From NCBI GenBank assembly GCA_963922205.1, contig CAWUHX010000018.1, forward strand, positions 868,001-932,000: DNA of 64,000 nucleotides, written 5' to 3'. Shown here piece by piece: positions 11,505 through 25,453 of this stretch (its first letter is position 1; the number at the start of each line of letters is the position of its first letter). The position numbers were made by a program, and so were the translations under genes. Source of the DNA: Romanomermis culicivorax (taxonomy: Eukaryota > Nematoda > Enoplea > Mermithida > Mermithidae). The notes beneath the pieces were generated by a model. It was given only the letters and a program-made list of their open reading frames with translations. It was not told the origin of the DNA and ran no database searches.

Positions 11505-12137
11505 TTACACCAAGATCTGGTTGTGCCAAAAAATTGTGCCTAGAATTAGGTCTTCACCTGCATCTGGCAACACAAAAGCATTAACTGGAAAATGACCAAA
11601 TTCAGCTTTCATACAAAATGGTACATACGCAAAATCATGCACAATTTTTCCATTGGGAACAGTCACCTTAAGGATCTTCGGATACACTGTATAGTCTACG
11701 TCTAGTGCCTTCTTCAAAAGTTTGGCATACATAACTGTACACTGTGCTTCTGTATCAATTAAGGCTCTTGTAGTTATCTCTACAATAATCACATTGATAT
11801 AAAATGGAACCATCTTTGGATAATTCTCCAATAATCTATTCTCTAGGTCCATAACCTGCCTTCCATATTTGACATGAGCCAAATCTTTACTCTTGACCTT
11901 TTCTTGATGTGTCTGCTTATCCACGTGAATAATACTTCCTAGGATCAAATTTTTACATTTAACCCTAATCAGTTTACTTTCGTCATTCACATCAGCTCGG
12001 CTTGTAGCCATAACATTATGTGAATTTGACTGTGATTGATTTTGAACAAATGATCCAGTCTGATCCCAGACAGTATTAGCCTGAATTGCTGGTTGAGGAG
12101 TTGATGCAGGTAGCATCAACTGAGGCTGCCTTTGCAA
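11505..12137 (-). pseudogene. Retropepsin-like protease region, duplicate copy
   Basis: Same 210-residue frame as at 3,148-3,780, including the Asp-Thr-Glu version of the active site. Its presence with the identical damage shows that decay preceded the duplication. Here pol is cut off at 10,921 by the duplication junction. Confidence 0.65.
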
Positions 12138-14125
12138 CTGAATACCTTGCTCTCTAAGTCTGTAAAATTCCTAACATATCTCTCAAACTCTGGGTTATAC
12201 CCATAAGTTTGATCTTCTTCCTGAAATCCTACATAATAGGCACCTCTACTCCTTTCTCTAAATCCAAACTCTGGACTAGCTCTTCCTCCAAACTGCCCTC
12301 TGAATGAAGCACCTCTGTCTTCACCATGATACTGATTCATCATGCTATGGTTAAATCCACCTCATTGCTGTTGTCAACAATATCTAAAAGCTTTACAATC
12401 ATCCATTGCATGACTATTATTCTTATGGTAAATACAGCAAGGTTTCTGGTGCTTAGCTTTCTTCTGCTTTTCAGCCGATGCAGGTTGCTTGGCAGTAGTC
12501 AAGTCCTTCAAAGCCTCATTCTGGGTAGTTTGAAATTTATCAACCTTTTCACTAACCGTAACCACTCCTTTGATAGAATAGCTAAAAATGACTCCTTGGC
12601 CTGCTCCTCATTAGTCTATTTGACATCACGAGTTGACGGGCCACATTGCATTTCTTTACTATATCCATCACTCCTTTGATCCTCGACTGCCTTTGGCAAC
12701 TGATTTTGTGGTTTTGCCTTAATTTGGTTATACTTTTTAGTACTTCCATACTGAGCATTCCCTACAAAAGCAATTTATGAGCCTGTTCCTGAGTAGCTAC
12801 TATTTGGTTGATCACTATAGGTTTATCCTTGGCTCCAAAAGTAGTAAAAACATTCTTATATTTCTTATCAATCTGAGTTACATCATATGCAAGGTATTGC
12901 CATGTTTTCATTCATGACAATACATACTGCAACTCCATCTGATACAATGGACTACTCTTATAAATATAGGCATTAATAATATTCTCTTGCCTGACTTGAT
13001 CTGTTTGATCTCTGTAGACCAGAGCTACATGATTACTCAATCTCTTTAAAAATTCTAGAGCTGATTCTTCTTCTTCCTGTTTCATATTGAATAGCACTCT
13101 TTTGAGAATCATCAAGTCCTAAGTCAGTGCTAGGTACTTTAAAATATTTCTCCGTGCTTCTGTATAACTTGCTGATGTTCTTGATATCCTCCTTGCTGTA
13201 TTTTGAGACAATCTCCTCAAACATTCTTTCTTGATCTTATCAGTGGTATTTTCCAAAAACTCACTTTCCAGGTCAATGAAAAATTTGAGCACTTCAGTTG
13301 GCTTTATGCTGTCATGTAAAGATCTATGTTTCAGGGCCTTTACAACATCTCTTACATCTACCTCTACACTTGAGCTAGAGTTTGTTGTTGAAGAACTACT
13401 GGAATCACTATCTGAATAGTGTCTACTCGTAGATCTAGATCTATGTGATCTACTTCTACTCCTTGATTTCCTTCTTTTTCTTCTCCCTGGGCTAGGTTCA
13501 GCTCTATTCGTGGTATCTCTCCAAGGTGCAGGACAAGAAAACCTGTCCTCTACTTGTGATGATTTTTCACAAATAATCACTTTCCTTTCCCTAGATTTTC
13601 GCATTTCTGAACAACCATAATCATTCAATTGTGCTTGTTCAGCATTCCCTGAACTTTCTGGTTCTTGACTCAGCAGCTTATCTCAAGCAGGATATCTATC
13701 CCTATTCTCATGTGATCTATGATAAATTTCTGTCTCAACCACTTTCTTAAGTTGATTTAACCCATCTGATCTCAATTCTGTGTAAGAAGACTCACTTATG
13801 TTCTTTTGCCGCTCCTTTTCATTTCCCTTTTCCCGATCTTGGGTATTTTCCAATACCTTTATTAATAAATCGACTTTCTTTGCTAATGTGTTTATTTGTA
13901 AAACTTTTCATCATCCCATCATAAACAAATTGGCCATGTCCACTTCATATCATCACAAATATCGATCACTAATTTGGTGGGCATGTCCTCGTTATAATCG
14001 TCCATATTCATATCGGTCAAATTGGATTTACATGCCAGTCTCAATTTCCATCTAACCTCCTCCAGCATTTCCTCCATTGGATGGACGATCCTCTGTGGCA
14101 TCCTCAGTCTTTGCCTTTTCATCAC
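12116..14125 (-). pseudogene. Gag region, duplicate copy
   Basis: Same broken set of frames as at 3,759-5,768, with the zinc-knuckle-like CIYHKNNSHAMDDC motif in the 12,374-12,565 frame and the Arg/Ser-rich segment at 13,119-13,628. All stops and frameshifts that I checked are shared with copy 1. Confidence 0.6.
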
Positions 14126-15264
14126 TTACTGACCTTCGACATTTTCGGCCACAGTAGCTTCTCCTTCAGCTTGCTTGGCCATTTTGTAGCTAATCCTTGC
14201 TAATTCCTCTTGCAATTTTGACATTTTGCCAGTCTTACCTTCCTGCCTCTGTTCTGTCTCAGAGACCTGCGCTTGAATATGTCCTACAGCTGCGTGTTCT
14301 TTAGCTGAGTCAAAATTCGGAACGCTAGGTTCATTAGACCTAGGTGTCCACCACTTGGTAGGCTGCTGTGGCCTTTAGGTGATGTGACTGACCTTTGGGT
14401 TTATACAAAGGAAGTTGCAACAGTTCTAACCGCAGGCTAACAAAACACAAACACACCAAAAGTGTCTCACAGGGACTCATGGATACCATCACCAGTACTT
14501 CCCTAAGTCTCAGGCAGAACACCTTGACACATACCTCAGGAGATCGTACCCTGGTCTCCAATCATAATCTTAATAAACCTTCCACTAGGCTCACAAAACA
14601 AAACAAGTTACTGTGTTGAGCGTATATTGGCAAAATAAGACAGTGACATCAATTAACATAAAAATGTATAAATGAAAGACCTTGGGGTGATGCATCAACA
14701 TTACCAAAAAACTAATAATGAAAAATACCAAAAATACATGAAACAGTGGCACAATATTTCTATGTAAATTTTATCTTTTCTTTTCACCACTTTTTGCTAT
14801 GTCCATCGCCTGTGCACCAATGCCAGAAGTTGAAGACTTGCACCTACAATAACCCTAACATCATCACTTGTATAACAATTTCCTCTCGCCTTTATGTCTG
14901 ATGCCTAACTGGATAATGGATTTCATAAAGAGCCCTGCCATTTTTAATCATCATCTGCTCAAGCAGCGCTACAAGTCTCCTATCTGGACGTCACCAATCC
15001 ACAAAACATATTTCACTGATTCTCTGTCTTTTATACTCCATTGAAGTAATCGATGGATGGGTGTTGTATTGCTTATTGAATTATTGACTCCATTCAATAA
15101 ATTTTTTCTTTATGACTCAGAATCCTTAATGGTCATTATTTTAAACCATTCGAAGAGTACCCTAATTTACTCTATAGCCTATCTTTTCCAAATCTTTTCC
15201 CCGGTGCACAGAAACATGTTCATGCAAATAATAAGCAACCTGTGTATATGGACCATTCTATACC

Positions 15265-18200
15265 TCTTTGGCGTCCATCCTAACATGGCATCCATCCTAA
15301 CTAGGCATCTGTCTCAACTTGGCATCCAGTGTTGAAGGAAAAAGATTCTCACTTGGCATCTGTCCTAACTTGGCGTCCATTCCCTACTTGGGGTCCAAGG
15401 CACTATAGTACCAAGATGTTAGAGTGTGGGACAATAGAGCATGGTCATTAGAGCGTGGACACTAGAGTGCAGGGACATTAGAGCATGACAACACTAAAGC
15501 CCAAGTCGATAGAGCACAGGGACATTAGAGTGCAGGACAATAGAGCATGGGACAACAGCTCACAGGGACAATAGAGTGCAAGGACTATAAAGTGCAGGAC
15601 AATAGAGGGTGGGTGTTAGAGCACAGGACAATAGACTGCAGGGACAATAGAGCACAGGACATTGGAGCCCAGGGACATTAGGATGCAGACATTAGAGTGC
15701 AGGACAATACAGTGGCAGATGAAGGGAAGTAGAGGTGGCATTTATTTTTATTAAAATTTATTTTCTATCATTTATTTTCTTGCCAGTTGCCCCATTTTTT
15801 TGCTCTTTTTCATTTCGTTTTTTAGGACTAATTTTGAGAAAAAAAGAAAAAAATCGTTTGTATGTCGATGCAAATAATTTAACAAAAATATAAAAAATGT
15901 AAAACAAAAAATTTCTGCCCTCCCCCATAAAACTATAGAGTGCAGGACAATATTGTATAGGTGCAATACAGCACAAGGACATTTGATTACAGGACCATAG
16001 CGCATGGACAGTAGAGCAGAATGACATTAGAGCCCAGGACAATAGAGCACATAAAAATTAGATGGGAGCAAAATAAAAAAGCCGAAAATAAAAAAATGTG
16101 AATAGCAGCCACATTTCAGCTCAAAAATGCTTTCTTCACATTTGCCGTTTCTCTGAAGATGTTCAGGTCAAAACATTTTTCCACCATGGAGTATTTTTTC
16201 CCATTCTTTGTTCTTTTTCTTCCCTTTTCCCTTTTTCTTATTTCATTTTTCTTACTTTTTTCTGTCCCCTATTTTTTATTTAGAATCATACAGGCAGATT
16301 TTTGTCAGCATTTGAGCACTTTGTCAGCTTTTGAAATAAAGCTGCTTGTTTAGTATCCTTTTTTTAATGTTCAAAAACAATTTGAAATTTGCGTTCATTG
16401 CAGATCATGGAACTTTAGTTAAAATTTTTTCAAACCAACAGATGCGTTCTAATGATGTCCCTGGGCTCTAATGTCCCTGTGCTCTATAATGTCCATGCTC
16501 TAATGTCCACACTCTATTGTCCTGCGCTCTATTGTCCTGTGCTCTATTGTCACTGCGGTCTATTGCCCTGTGCTCTAATGTCCACGCTCTAATGTCCACG
16601 CTCTAATGTCCATGCTCCATTGTCCTGCACTTTATAGTCCCTGCACTTTATTGTCCTGTGCTCTAACATCCCTTCACTCTATTGTTCTGCACTCTAATGT
16701 CCCTGTGCTCTAATGTCCGCGCTCTATTGTCCCGGGCTCTAATGTCCGGTCAAGATGCATTACAGGGTCCATTCCCAAGTGAGCGATTCATAAGTGAGTG
16801 ATTTCTAAGTGAGTTATTCTGAAGTGAGAGAATTCCCAACTGCGCGAATTCACAATTGGGCTATTCCAAACAAGCGATCAAGAACGTAATAACACTTTCT
16901 TCATATTTTCTTTCTTTACCTAACATTTTTCTTTGTATGTATTTTTTTCTTTCATTTTCTGTGTGTATTGTTCATGTTTTCACTTATGTATGTTTTAACG
17001 TTTTCATCTTTTGTCTCTGCTTTCTTTCCTTTTCGTTTTTCTTGTCATCTGCTTTTTTCTTTTTTGCTCATGAAACAACACATTACAAGTAATTCTAGTA
17101 CAGTCGGACATGCTTGAGGAAACATCAACAAAAATGAAAACATTAAGAATGAGTGAAAATATGTGAAAAATCATTAAAAAAAGAAGGAAAACATGAAGAC
17201 AATGACAAGACAGAAGAAGCAACATAGAGCAAGATGCAACAAAGAAAGAAAAAAATGTAAAAAAAGAACAAAAAAGAAAAAATCAGGAGAGATTGAAAGC
17301 AAAAAACTAAGATGAAAAATAAAGAATAAAAATCATGAAGAATAAAATTATGTAGAAAATAGAGCGTGCCGAATTGTATAAAAACTATACTTGAGACTAT
17401 GCTTATTAAAAATCATGGGCAAAAAAGAAAAAAGTAGATGAAAAGAAAAACGAAAATAAAAGAAAGCGAAGACAGACGATGAAATCGTAAAAACATAAAT
17501 AAACAAAAACATTAAAAATACATAAAAAACAAAGAAAAAAATACATACAAACAAACATATAAAGTAAAGAAGGAAAATATGAAAAAAGTGTTACTACATT
17601 CTTGATCGCTCGTTTGGAATCGTCCAGTTGGAAATTCGCTCACTTGGAAATTCACTAAATTGGGAATCACTCACATGGGAATCATTCACTTGGGAATATG
17701 CTCACTTGGGAATTCACTCAATTGGGAATTGCTCACATGAGAATCGCTCAATTTGGAATTCACTCATTTGGGAATTCGCTCACTTGGGAATTCGCTCACT
17801 TGGGAATCACTTGCTTGCAAATTGCTCACATAGGAATACCCCATTTCACACACAAGTAGCAGCATTGGACCCTGTAAGGACAACGTAAATTTTGCTTCTG
17901 CAAAATCACCGATATATTGCAGAGCAGCACAAAGTACAAACTTTTTTTAAAAACTCGAATTCAAATGAAATTTCTACGTGAAGCCCTTAGCTTTTGAGAA
18001 TGTAGATAATTCACTCAGTTTTTGAAAATTTTTTGCATGGAAAAATGCAATGTTTCTTTGTGAAATTATGCGCTTTCTTCATTGGGAAACGGCTTCTGTA
18101 TATAGAAAAATATGAGTAAAATGTACATACACATATTGAGTAACTCTTACAACTGTAACCATATATGTGTATTACTCGAAAATACATACTTTTCAGTGGT

Positions 18201-18442
18201 AAAATAAAATTGAATTTGTTCATGCACGACTGAATTTAGATCCGAATCATACAATTAGCCAAGTTAAGATGGACGCCAAGTTAGACGCCAAGTTGAGATG
18301 GATGCCAAGTTAAGACATATAATTGACGCCAATATGGGACTAATATGCCAAGTTAGACGCCGAGTTAAGACGGGTGCCAAGTTAGGACGGACGTCAAGTT
18401 TGGGATGGACGCCAAGTTCGGACACAAATCATACAGACATTC
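15265..18442. mobile_element. Foldback family A with nested B and D (copy 2)
   Basis: Exact offset copy of 6,908-10,085. It holds family B at about 15,419-16,750, with its CAAGATG duplication, and family D at about 16,760-17,877. It came with the 8.36-kb duplication, not from separate insertions. Confidence 0.7.
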
Positions 18443-18819
18443 TTTTTCCTTGAAATGATAGCAACTAGGCGAGCAAATTCAGAAAATAGGCCACAGGTTT
18501 ATTTTCATTTGAAAATGAATTGACAATAGTAAGGTTGCGTTTGTTGAAACTTCGATTCCATCAAGTAAATGGGGTATAGTAGATTTGCAACAAATAAGAG
18601 TTAATTCAACTTCATACAGAAATACAGAAAAAGGAAAAGAAACGGAGTGGAGTTCCGTGTATAATCAGGAAATCAGCAAAATAAGCTTACAAATAAGTAA
18701 AAAACAGTAACTGATAGCATGCAAAAACTTCTGACTAACAAATGGGAATAGCATGGTGAAAGTCTCTTTTCAATATAGCTGCTATCAGAAATTTCATAGT
18801 TTTTATTTACCAACATGGT

Positions 18820-19052
18820 TACATTATATCGATTGTATCCCGTTACCTCGACTGCTCTATTACATCGACTTTCCTGTTACTTCCACCGTCCCGTTACCTT
18901 GACTATCCCGTTATCTCGACTAATGTAATACAAAAAAATCCTCTTACTTTCATCGTCCCGTTACCTTGACTGTCCTGTTACCTCGACTAATGTATATAAA
19001 AACCTTAAAAATATTATCACTGTGACTGTTCCATTACTTCGACTATGTTGTG
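18820..19052. repeat. Family E minisatellite (copy 2)
   Basis: Offset copy of the array at 10,463-10,695, with the same cccgttacctcgactg core units. Confidence 0.6.
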
Positions 19053-19275
19053 TTGTCACAAAAAGTTACAAAGTGAAATTTACAAAATGTATCATTTTTC
19101 CACGGGCTTCCCTCAAATAATTACAGGATCAACATTCAGTAAGAAATGATTTCTGATTGTTCATACTTCTTGTGAACTGACCAAAAGGTTTTGCTAGAAT
19201 TTTTACCCAAATGGAAGATTATGGTCAGACAACATTTAATCATACAAAATACAGAAGAACTGATTTATTTAAATG

Positions 19276-21640
19276 CGAAAGTAAGGCTCAGCCAAATCAT
19301 TCCTTCCTTTTCCAGGAAAATAAATCTGTTAGATTGGCTGATCACTGAAAAAATATGTAGGATTAATATAACTTTGTCAGGTGTAAAAAGTTGCCGTAAC
19401 TTTTGTATGCTCAATTGACAACTTTTGTTATGTCAAACCTAGGAACTTTGACAAATCAGGAGCACAACTTAGTTGTGTTTTATCATGCTTCGAGTCATTC
19501 AAATGTTGTGTTCTTTTTATTCAATAAATGCATCTACAAAAGTTGTGTAGGATTTACTCAAATTTATTTTTAACAAAAAATCGATGAACGAATCAGGTGA
19601 TAAAAGAGGTAATATTTTCACAAACATGGATTTTTTAACAAGGAAACGACCCGTCTTGACACTTTTGAGCAGTGGTTATTGAATCAACCAGCCTGGACAA
19701 TGGCTCTTTGGTAGAATTCTAAACCAAAGGGCGATGTAAAGTGCAAATTGAGGACGTAATGGTAAATATGTATACACAAAGCTGCTTACTTTGAATGTAG
19801 CGTAAATCCAAGATAATCCAACTAAAATAATCGACATAAATCAATACTGTGCAAAAAAGATTTAATAATTTTGATCTTATAGGTTTACAAGTTTGGATTC
19901 TTTAACAGAAGTTGATCGAGAGAATTTCGTCACTCAGGTGTTCCCAATGTCACATTACATACACACACGAATATATAGACTTTTTTATTCAACTTTTACC
20001 ACAGAATTTCGCCACAGAAGATATATCATTATTTTTGTTATCACGACAGCAAACAGAAACTTTTCAATAAAGTAAACGTGGTACTTTACTTTGACCTCAA
20101 TTGAAAAGATCAGAACTTTTTATATGTTCTGAGCAAAAATGCACTGGGCATAAATATGCATGCAAGGCTACCTGATGCTAAGTCAAAAGCCTAATTTTAG
20201 GTACAGGTTACAAAAGGACAAATTTTGGCCTCAAAAATTGCAGGGAATGTCTCAATAATACTTGTTCAAGACCCAAAAAGTCACAAAAAGGTTCTTTATG
20301 GCACTGAGCAACAAAAAAGCTTTTTTTCACAATTTGTTTGGTTAAAATTTGACCTTTTCCAGTCTAAAATCGACATTTCTCCCCCCTCCCCCCATTATGC
20401 TCTAATATGGACAAAGTTTGAACAACTGTGCTGACTTCAGAAGTGCCCTGACTCCCATTCTATTGTGGAGTTACGGATAAAATAGTATGTGATGACTCTT
20501 GGCTATGGGGGTTCTCATTGCATTTCATACTCCCATAATTGCATTTACATGTTTGGCCCGACTTATCATATTTCAAAGATCAATTTCGAAGTAACTTCAG
20601 ATAAAATTGTACAGGCTCAAATTCTACCAAAATTCTACGGAGTAAAGTTGATCAACTACGCAAAACAGACGCAGTATTTGAAATCAGTTCAAAACTAACA
20701 CACAAAATTTGAAATGTAGATGTATCATAGGACAGAAATCCAACACAGAATCGAAAAAAGTCGGTCTGAAATAACCTGCCATTAGAAAGGTTTTCAATAC
20801 CCCTTGCTTGACATTTGTGTATTTTGCTGATTTTAGGCTGGGTGTGTGGTGTGTGTGTACGTGTGTGCCGGATGTGCATATATTGTAACTGCAAAGTGTC
20901 AATATGCTTCTATTATTGCTTCATTTCTTTGTGCAAAAACATTATTGTGCATTGAAAAAGTTGTGCTAATCCTACTCAACATTTCTTGATCCAACTTCAT
21001 CATTTATGCACATAACTTATTTACGTTCGTACAACAATAAGGAACAAAACTGTTCAAATAACGCAACAAAGTTGAGTTGACCCATGAAGAACATAAAGAA
21101 GTTGTGTAAATCCTACAACTTTTTAACAGTGATATGGATCAACTACTAGTGTAGAAGTTGTGATAAACTTGGAGACGAAAAAAGAAGAACAAAGATCAAA
21201 AATAATCGAATAATTATCATTAAGTTGGTCAGAACCATCTGTGTGTCTCAATAGATGCTGCGGCTATTGAAACATGAACAACATGAACATTGATCAGAAA
21301 GATGATGAAAGTTGCCGACAATGGAAGGAAACCAATTAGAGCTTATTCACAATATACAAAGCGCGGTATAAGGGGATAGAGCAAAAAAAGTGTTATTTAG
21401 CATAAAAAATTCACCGGTCGTTTTACACATCAGTCAAAGTAGCGGTACAGTCAAGGTAACGGTACACAACACACTATTCATATAGTCCATTCATTTTCCA
21501 ATGAGTCTCGGAAGCCCAAAGAAATCCATAGATAGACAATGACGATGCATTTTCTTTTTTCAAGTTGTAGTTCTAACTGCTGCAGTCGATCTCAGAATGA
21601 GAAAGAGGCGCCCATGTACACATGTTACTTATTATCTGCA
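19276..21640. other. No recognisable gene; scattered inverted words
   Basis: AT-rich DNA. An inverted pair built on aaagttgtgtaggattta (about 19,540-19,560) and gtaaatcctacaacttt (about 21,105-21,122), and family E words at about 21,432-21,460 opposite those at 18,820-19,052, suggest remnants of another inverted-repeat element. A short GT-rich tract lies near 20,840-20,870. The short open frames show no known domain. Confidence 0.45.
21632..21640. repeat. Target-site duplication TTATCTGCA, left copy
   Basis: Nine bases directly before the left terminus of the giant element; identical to 46,392-46,400. Confidence 0.9.
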
Positions 21641-22760
21641 GGGTAGCACTAAAACCCGGATCGAGTCCACGGATCCGGATCCGGATCGGGTGCCTAAAAC
21701 CCGGATCACCACGGATCGGCGGATCCGCGGATCGGGGGTTTTGCTCGTTAAACCATCGTTTTAGGTGCCTAAAACCCGGATCACCACGGATCACGGCGGA
21801 TCAGTCCGGTGATCCGGATCCGTGGAAAATACGTCTAAAACCCGGATTTTCATCACGGATCACCCCCACAGATCGGGGTCCAATATATTAATTTTTGATC
21901 CGGAACCCAAATTTTTGATCCGATCAGATTTTTTTGATCTAGATCAAATTTTTTCGAATTTTTTCGTCGTGATGAGTATTTTAACGTCACATGTTCAGAT
22001 TTTGATCCAGATCAATATTTTTGATCCGGATCAATTTTTTTTTCTAATTTTCATCTAGATTAAATTTTTTCGAATTTTTTCGTCGTGATGAGTATTTTCA
22101 CGCTACATAATCAGATTTTGATATCAATATTTTTGATCCGGATCAAATTTTTTTTCAAATTTTCATCTAGATTAAATTTTTTCGAATTTTTCCGTCGTGA
22201 TGAGTAAATTGACGCCACATATTCAGATTTTGATCCAGATCAATATTTTTGACCCCGATCAAATTTTTTTTTCAATTTTTCACCTAGATTGGATTTTTTC
22301 GAAATTTTCCGTCGTGATAAGTATATTCATGCCACATATTCAGATTTTGATCCAGATCAATATTTTTGATCCGGATCATTTTTTTTCTTCAAATTTTCAC
22401 CTAGATTAAATTTTCCGAATTTTTTCGTCAAGATGAGTATTTTCGTGCCACGTATTAAATCTATGATCCAGATCTTATTTTTTGATCCGGATCAACTTTT
22501 TTTGACTCACACATAAATTTTTCGAATTTTTTCGTCAAGATAAGTATTTTTGCATCACGTATTCAGTTTTCGATCCAGATCACATTTTACGATCCAGATC
22601 AAATTTTTTTGATCTAGATCAAATTTTTTTGATCTAGATCAAAATTTTTGGAGATTTTTCGTCATGATGAGTATTTTCGCCTCACGCATTCAATTTTTGA
22701 TCTACATGACATTTGTTGATCCAATCCCAGACTATAATTTTTCGAATTTTTTTGTCACTC
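21641..22760 (+). repeat. Left arm of giant transposon: GATCCGG-rich end plus 7-8 tandem units of about 110-117 bp
   Basis: The outer 260 bp is rich in aaaacccggatc, ggatccgg and cacggatc words. Then a unit containing gtcgtgatgagtatttt, cagattttgatccagatc and tttgatccggatc recurs with starts near 21,966, 22,082, 22,194, 22,311, 22,427, 22,533 and 22,661. The short frames here are translations of the repeat, not genes. Confidence 0.9.
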
Positions 22761-24729
22761 ACAGAATAATAAATGTGCCCACTAATAAATGTTGGGGCCA
22801 TTTTGGATTAAGTTTTAGATTCAGATTTAGATGAATCAGAGTTACGAGTCAAGGCAGAAGAAAGAAGTGAATTTTCGTTTCTAGCTCTGGACTACTTATA
22901 GATGAAACGGATCCAAGATTTTCAATCTCCCGGTTTCTGATCCGCATCTGGGTAATTGGAAATGAGTTTCACGGATCCAGATCTGGGTAATCGGGCCCAC
23001 TACATACGTATCCAGATTCAGGTAGTAATAATCTATTATACAGGTATCGTGATTATGTAGACCTTCTAATTCATGCGTCTTTAAATGATTCTGTTGAAGT
23101 GTTTATCAGATGTATTAAATCTGCTGTGTAAAGCTGCACAAGTTCAGCAACTTAGATTACTACAGCAATCTACATAATGAAATCTTCAATGGTGAAAAGA
23201 ACAAAAACTTCATCCTCCTTCAAGTCTAATCAATACTGCGAGAAAAAAATCTGAATTTTTATAACATAAATTCATGTGATGCAGCATCACTGTTACTGAG
23301 ATTTGAATGAGAGTCTATGAGACTGGAAACTGTTCTAACGTCAGCTTTAAAATAACAGATTTTGCTGGAACCAAAAACCGAGGCAAAAAATCCTAAATTG
23401 TCTAGAAATTACACTGGTGACATCTTAGTGATTAATCAAAGTTAAAAACTATGAACTACATTTAAATTATCTTTCATTCTGGCGTGAAACGCCCGGAAAT
23501 TTTTTGGAGTATTATACTCTAGGACGCTGGTAAATAAATGTCTTCAAGACTTATTTCATGGCTAAGGTTTAATTTTCAAGTCTAGAATGATGTTCTGACT
23601 TGAGCAACGAGATGATACTTTCATCAGCTAACCAGCTAGAAAATCGGCTTGAAGCAAATGATGTTTAATAAATTGCATACTAGAACAGAATGTAGAAATC
23701 ATATTGAATGGCAAGCGCGACTCAAAAATCAAACTAGCGACCAAAAATTTAGATTCTTCAAATTTTGAATTTGGTTAAATACCAAGATGAAGATCATAGA
23801 TTAAAATGGCAAAAATCATAGACTAAACATAAAGTGAAACATTTCAAGTTACAAAAGAATCGGCTAAAACAACAGCATATGAACCGCACTGAAAGCCCAT
23901 ATGATATGAAAATTGACTTCTGCCCTGTGCACAAAACTTCCTAAAAATTTGCGCACAAACTCCAAAACTGTGCTCAGTGCACAAAAAAACCCTAGTTGAA
24001 ATTGCTGAAAAACTTTTGTTTTTGAAATACAATTTAAAATCAATTTTAAATATTGACTGTTATTATTAAATCAATCAAAGAAATGTTTGTTACCTTACCT
24101 TGTAACGTTACCTTAGTGTCAAAATATATTTATAGTCAGACAGTACACTTCCACTTAATTAGTATCAGTTATGTCCAAACTGCATTTGGAATTATCCGGT
24201 TCTGGATCTGTGTAGTTGAAATGCATTTTTCTGGATCCGGATCCGGGTAGTTGAAAATGCTTCTTCCAGATCTGGATCCTGAAAAGTTCCGGGTAATGCG
24301 GATCTGGGTACCCCATTTAATCTCTAGGACTATTGCAGGCTGAAAAAATGAGGAAACCGACCCATTGTCAGATGCCTCAAAAGTAGTTCTATTCTGTTTT
24401 CTTTTCTTTTCAGTTCATCATTTGAATACCTTTAGGCAACAAGGTGTTATGTAACAAAAAGTGCATTTTGAGTAAATAGCAAATGAAGTCACAAATGTGT
24501 CATTTTTTGCCTGTTTGATGTATCTTCACATTGTCTCCTGTTACAGTAGAAGTATAAGATAGACAATGTACCGCCAGAATTTCATCACGGACAGATGAAG
24601 TACGTTCCTCTCATTTGCGTAATTAGAACACAAAGCACTTTGTTGCATTATAAAAATTTAACTCAAAGTCACATAACACATGCAAAATAATCACACATTT
24701 CAGATACATTTCATAACTAAGAGAACAAG
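22761..24729. other. Interior of giant transposon, no recognisable gene
   Basis: It contains patches of ggatccgg/gatctgggtaat words at about 22,910-23,030 and 24,190-24,320 and one diverged copy of the short hairpin module near 23,484. No convincing coding region was seen. Confidence 0.45.
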
Positions 24730-24903
24730 TTAAAATTGTTCTTCACTGAAGCTATCACTATCAGCATGGCCAACCATTAGACTTTCATAGAGGCTTTGGT
24801 AGACTCTTTGAGTATGTTTCAATTGCTTCAAAATTTCCTTTTCATTGATAGGATGTCTGGATGCCTTCTGCATCAACTTCAAATCAACGTGAATGATTAT
24901 GTG
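24730..24903 (-). CDS. Exon-like coding fragment, unidentified (3' terminal exon)
   Basis: The minus strand gives 57 codons ending in TAA, preceded by a plausible splice acceptor (ACTAG, then CAC). The translation is coding-like: a basic amphipathic stretch (KLMQKASRHPINEKEILKQL) then HTQRVYQSLYESLMVGHADS and an acidic tail DSDSFSEEQF. No family is recognised. It lies inside the giant transposon, on the same strand as the exon-like block at 25,454-25,656, but a direct joining of the two does not keep the frame. It may be part of a transposon-borne gene or a captured host gene. Confidence is limited because there is no known homologue and no second boundary. Confidence 0.35.
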   Translation of the reverse strand, partial: HIIIHVDLKLMQKASRHPINEKEILKQLKHTQRVYQSLYESLMVGHADSDSFSEEQF

Positions 24904-25156
24904 CTAGTAGGTTGACTGTCCCAATATGCCGATCTTTCCAATAAGTTGATTATCTCAGTAGGGTCCCTGTTCCAGAAGGTCACCTGCACATCTCTTTTAC
25001 ACAAGCCCGACCCTAAGCCTACGCCTGGGCCCTGAAAGCAATCTGATATTTCAAATTTGGATCATAAACCTGTCACAGACTTTAGGTTTATCAGTATAGT
25101 CGACTTTGTGGGACAGTCATCTTATTAAGATGGTCAACTTACTGGGACAGCCGATC

Positions 25157-25405
25157 TATAGCCTGTTTTCTATAAAATGCTTCCAAATAGAAAAGTGATA
25201 CAAATCAGTACTTTCGTCAAAATCGCTTACATAGGGCTCTTGTTATGAAATTTTTCTTTCTAAAAATTGTTAAACGTTTGATAAGTATGCCCACAAATCT
25301 CCAGTCCTACATAATATATTGTTCACCATAAAATCGTGGAAAACTGAAATAATACTTGCTCTCCACTTTCATTATTTAGAAGCTTTTCATAAAAAACAGA
25401 CTATA
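25157..25405 (-). mobile_element. MITE, about 245 bp (copy 1 of 3 in window)
   Basis: The terminal inverted repeats are tatagcctgttttctataa on the left and aaaaaacagactata on the right, with TA at the edges. Two further copies lie at 59,728-59,978 and 60,908-61,154; this one is in the opposite orientation. Non-coding. Confidence 0.7.
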
Positions 25406-25453
25406 CTTAGAGTTTCTATGTCTAAGAATATGATGCTTGTATCACTGGTCAAC

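Larger units (their letters stand above)
10921..19275. repeat. Tandem duplication of 8,355 bp, copy 2
   Basis: Head-to-tail copy of 2,564-10,918. The junction with copy 1 has two bases (AG, 10,919-10,920) present at neither parental edge, which looks like end-joining filler. After 19,275 the sequence departs from copy 1. Everything described in copy 1 is present here at +8,357, but the RT, RNase H and integrase remnants are not. Confidence 0.97.

Noticed and set aside
21573-22409. Open frames of 70-89 codons on both strands in the GATCCGG repeats
   Set aside because: They are translations of the tandem repeat; the same frames appear inverted at 45,601-46,453.
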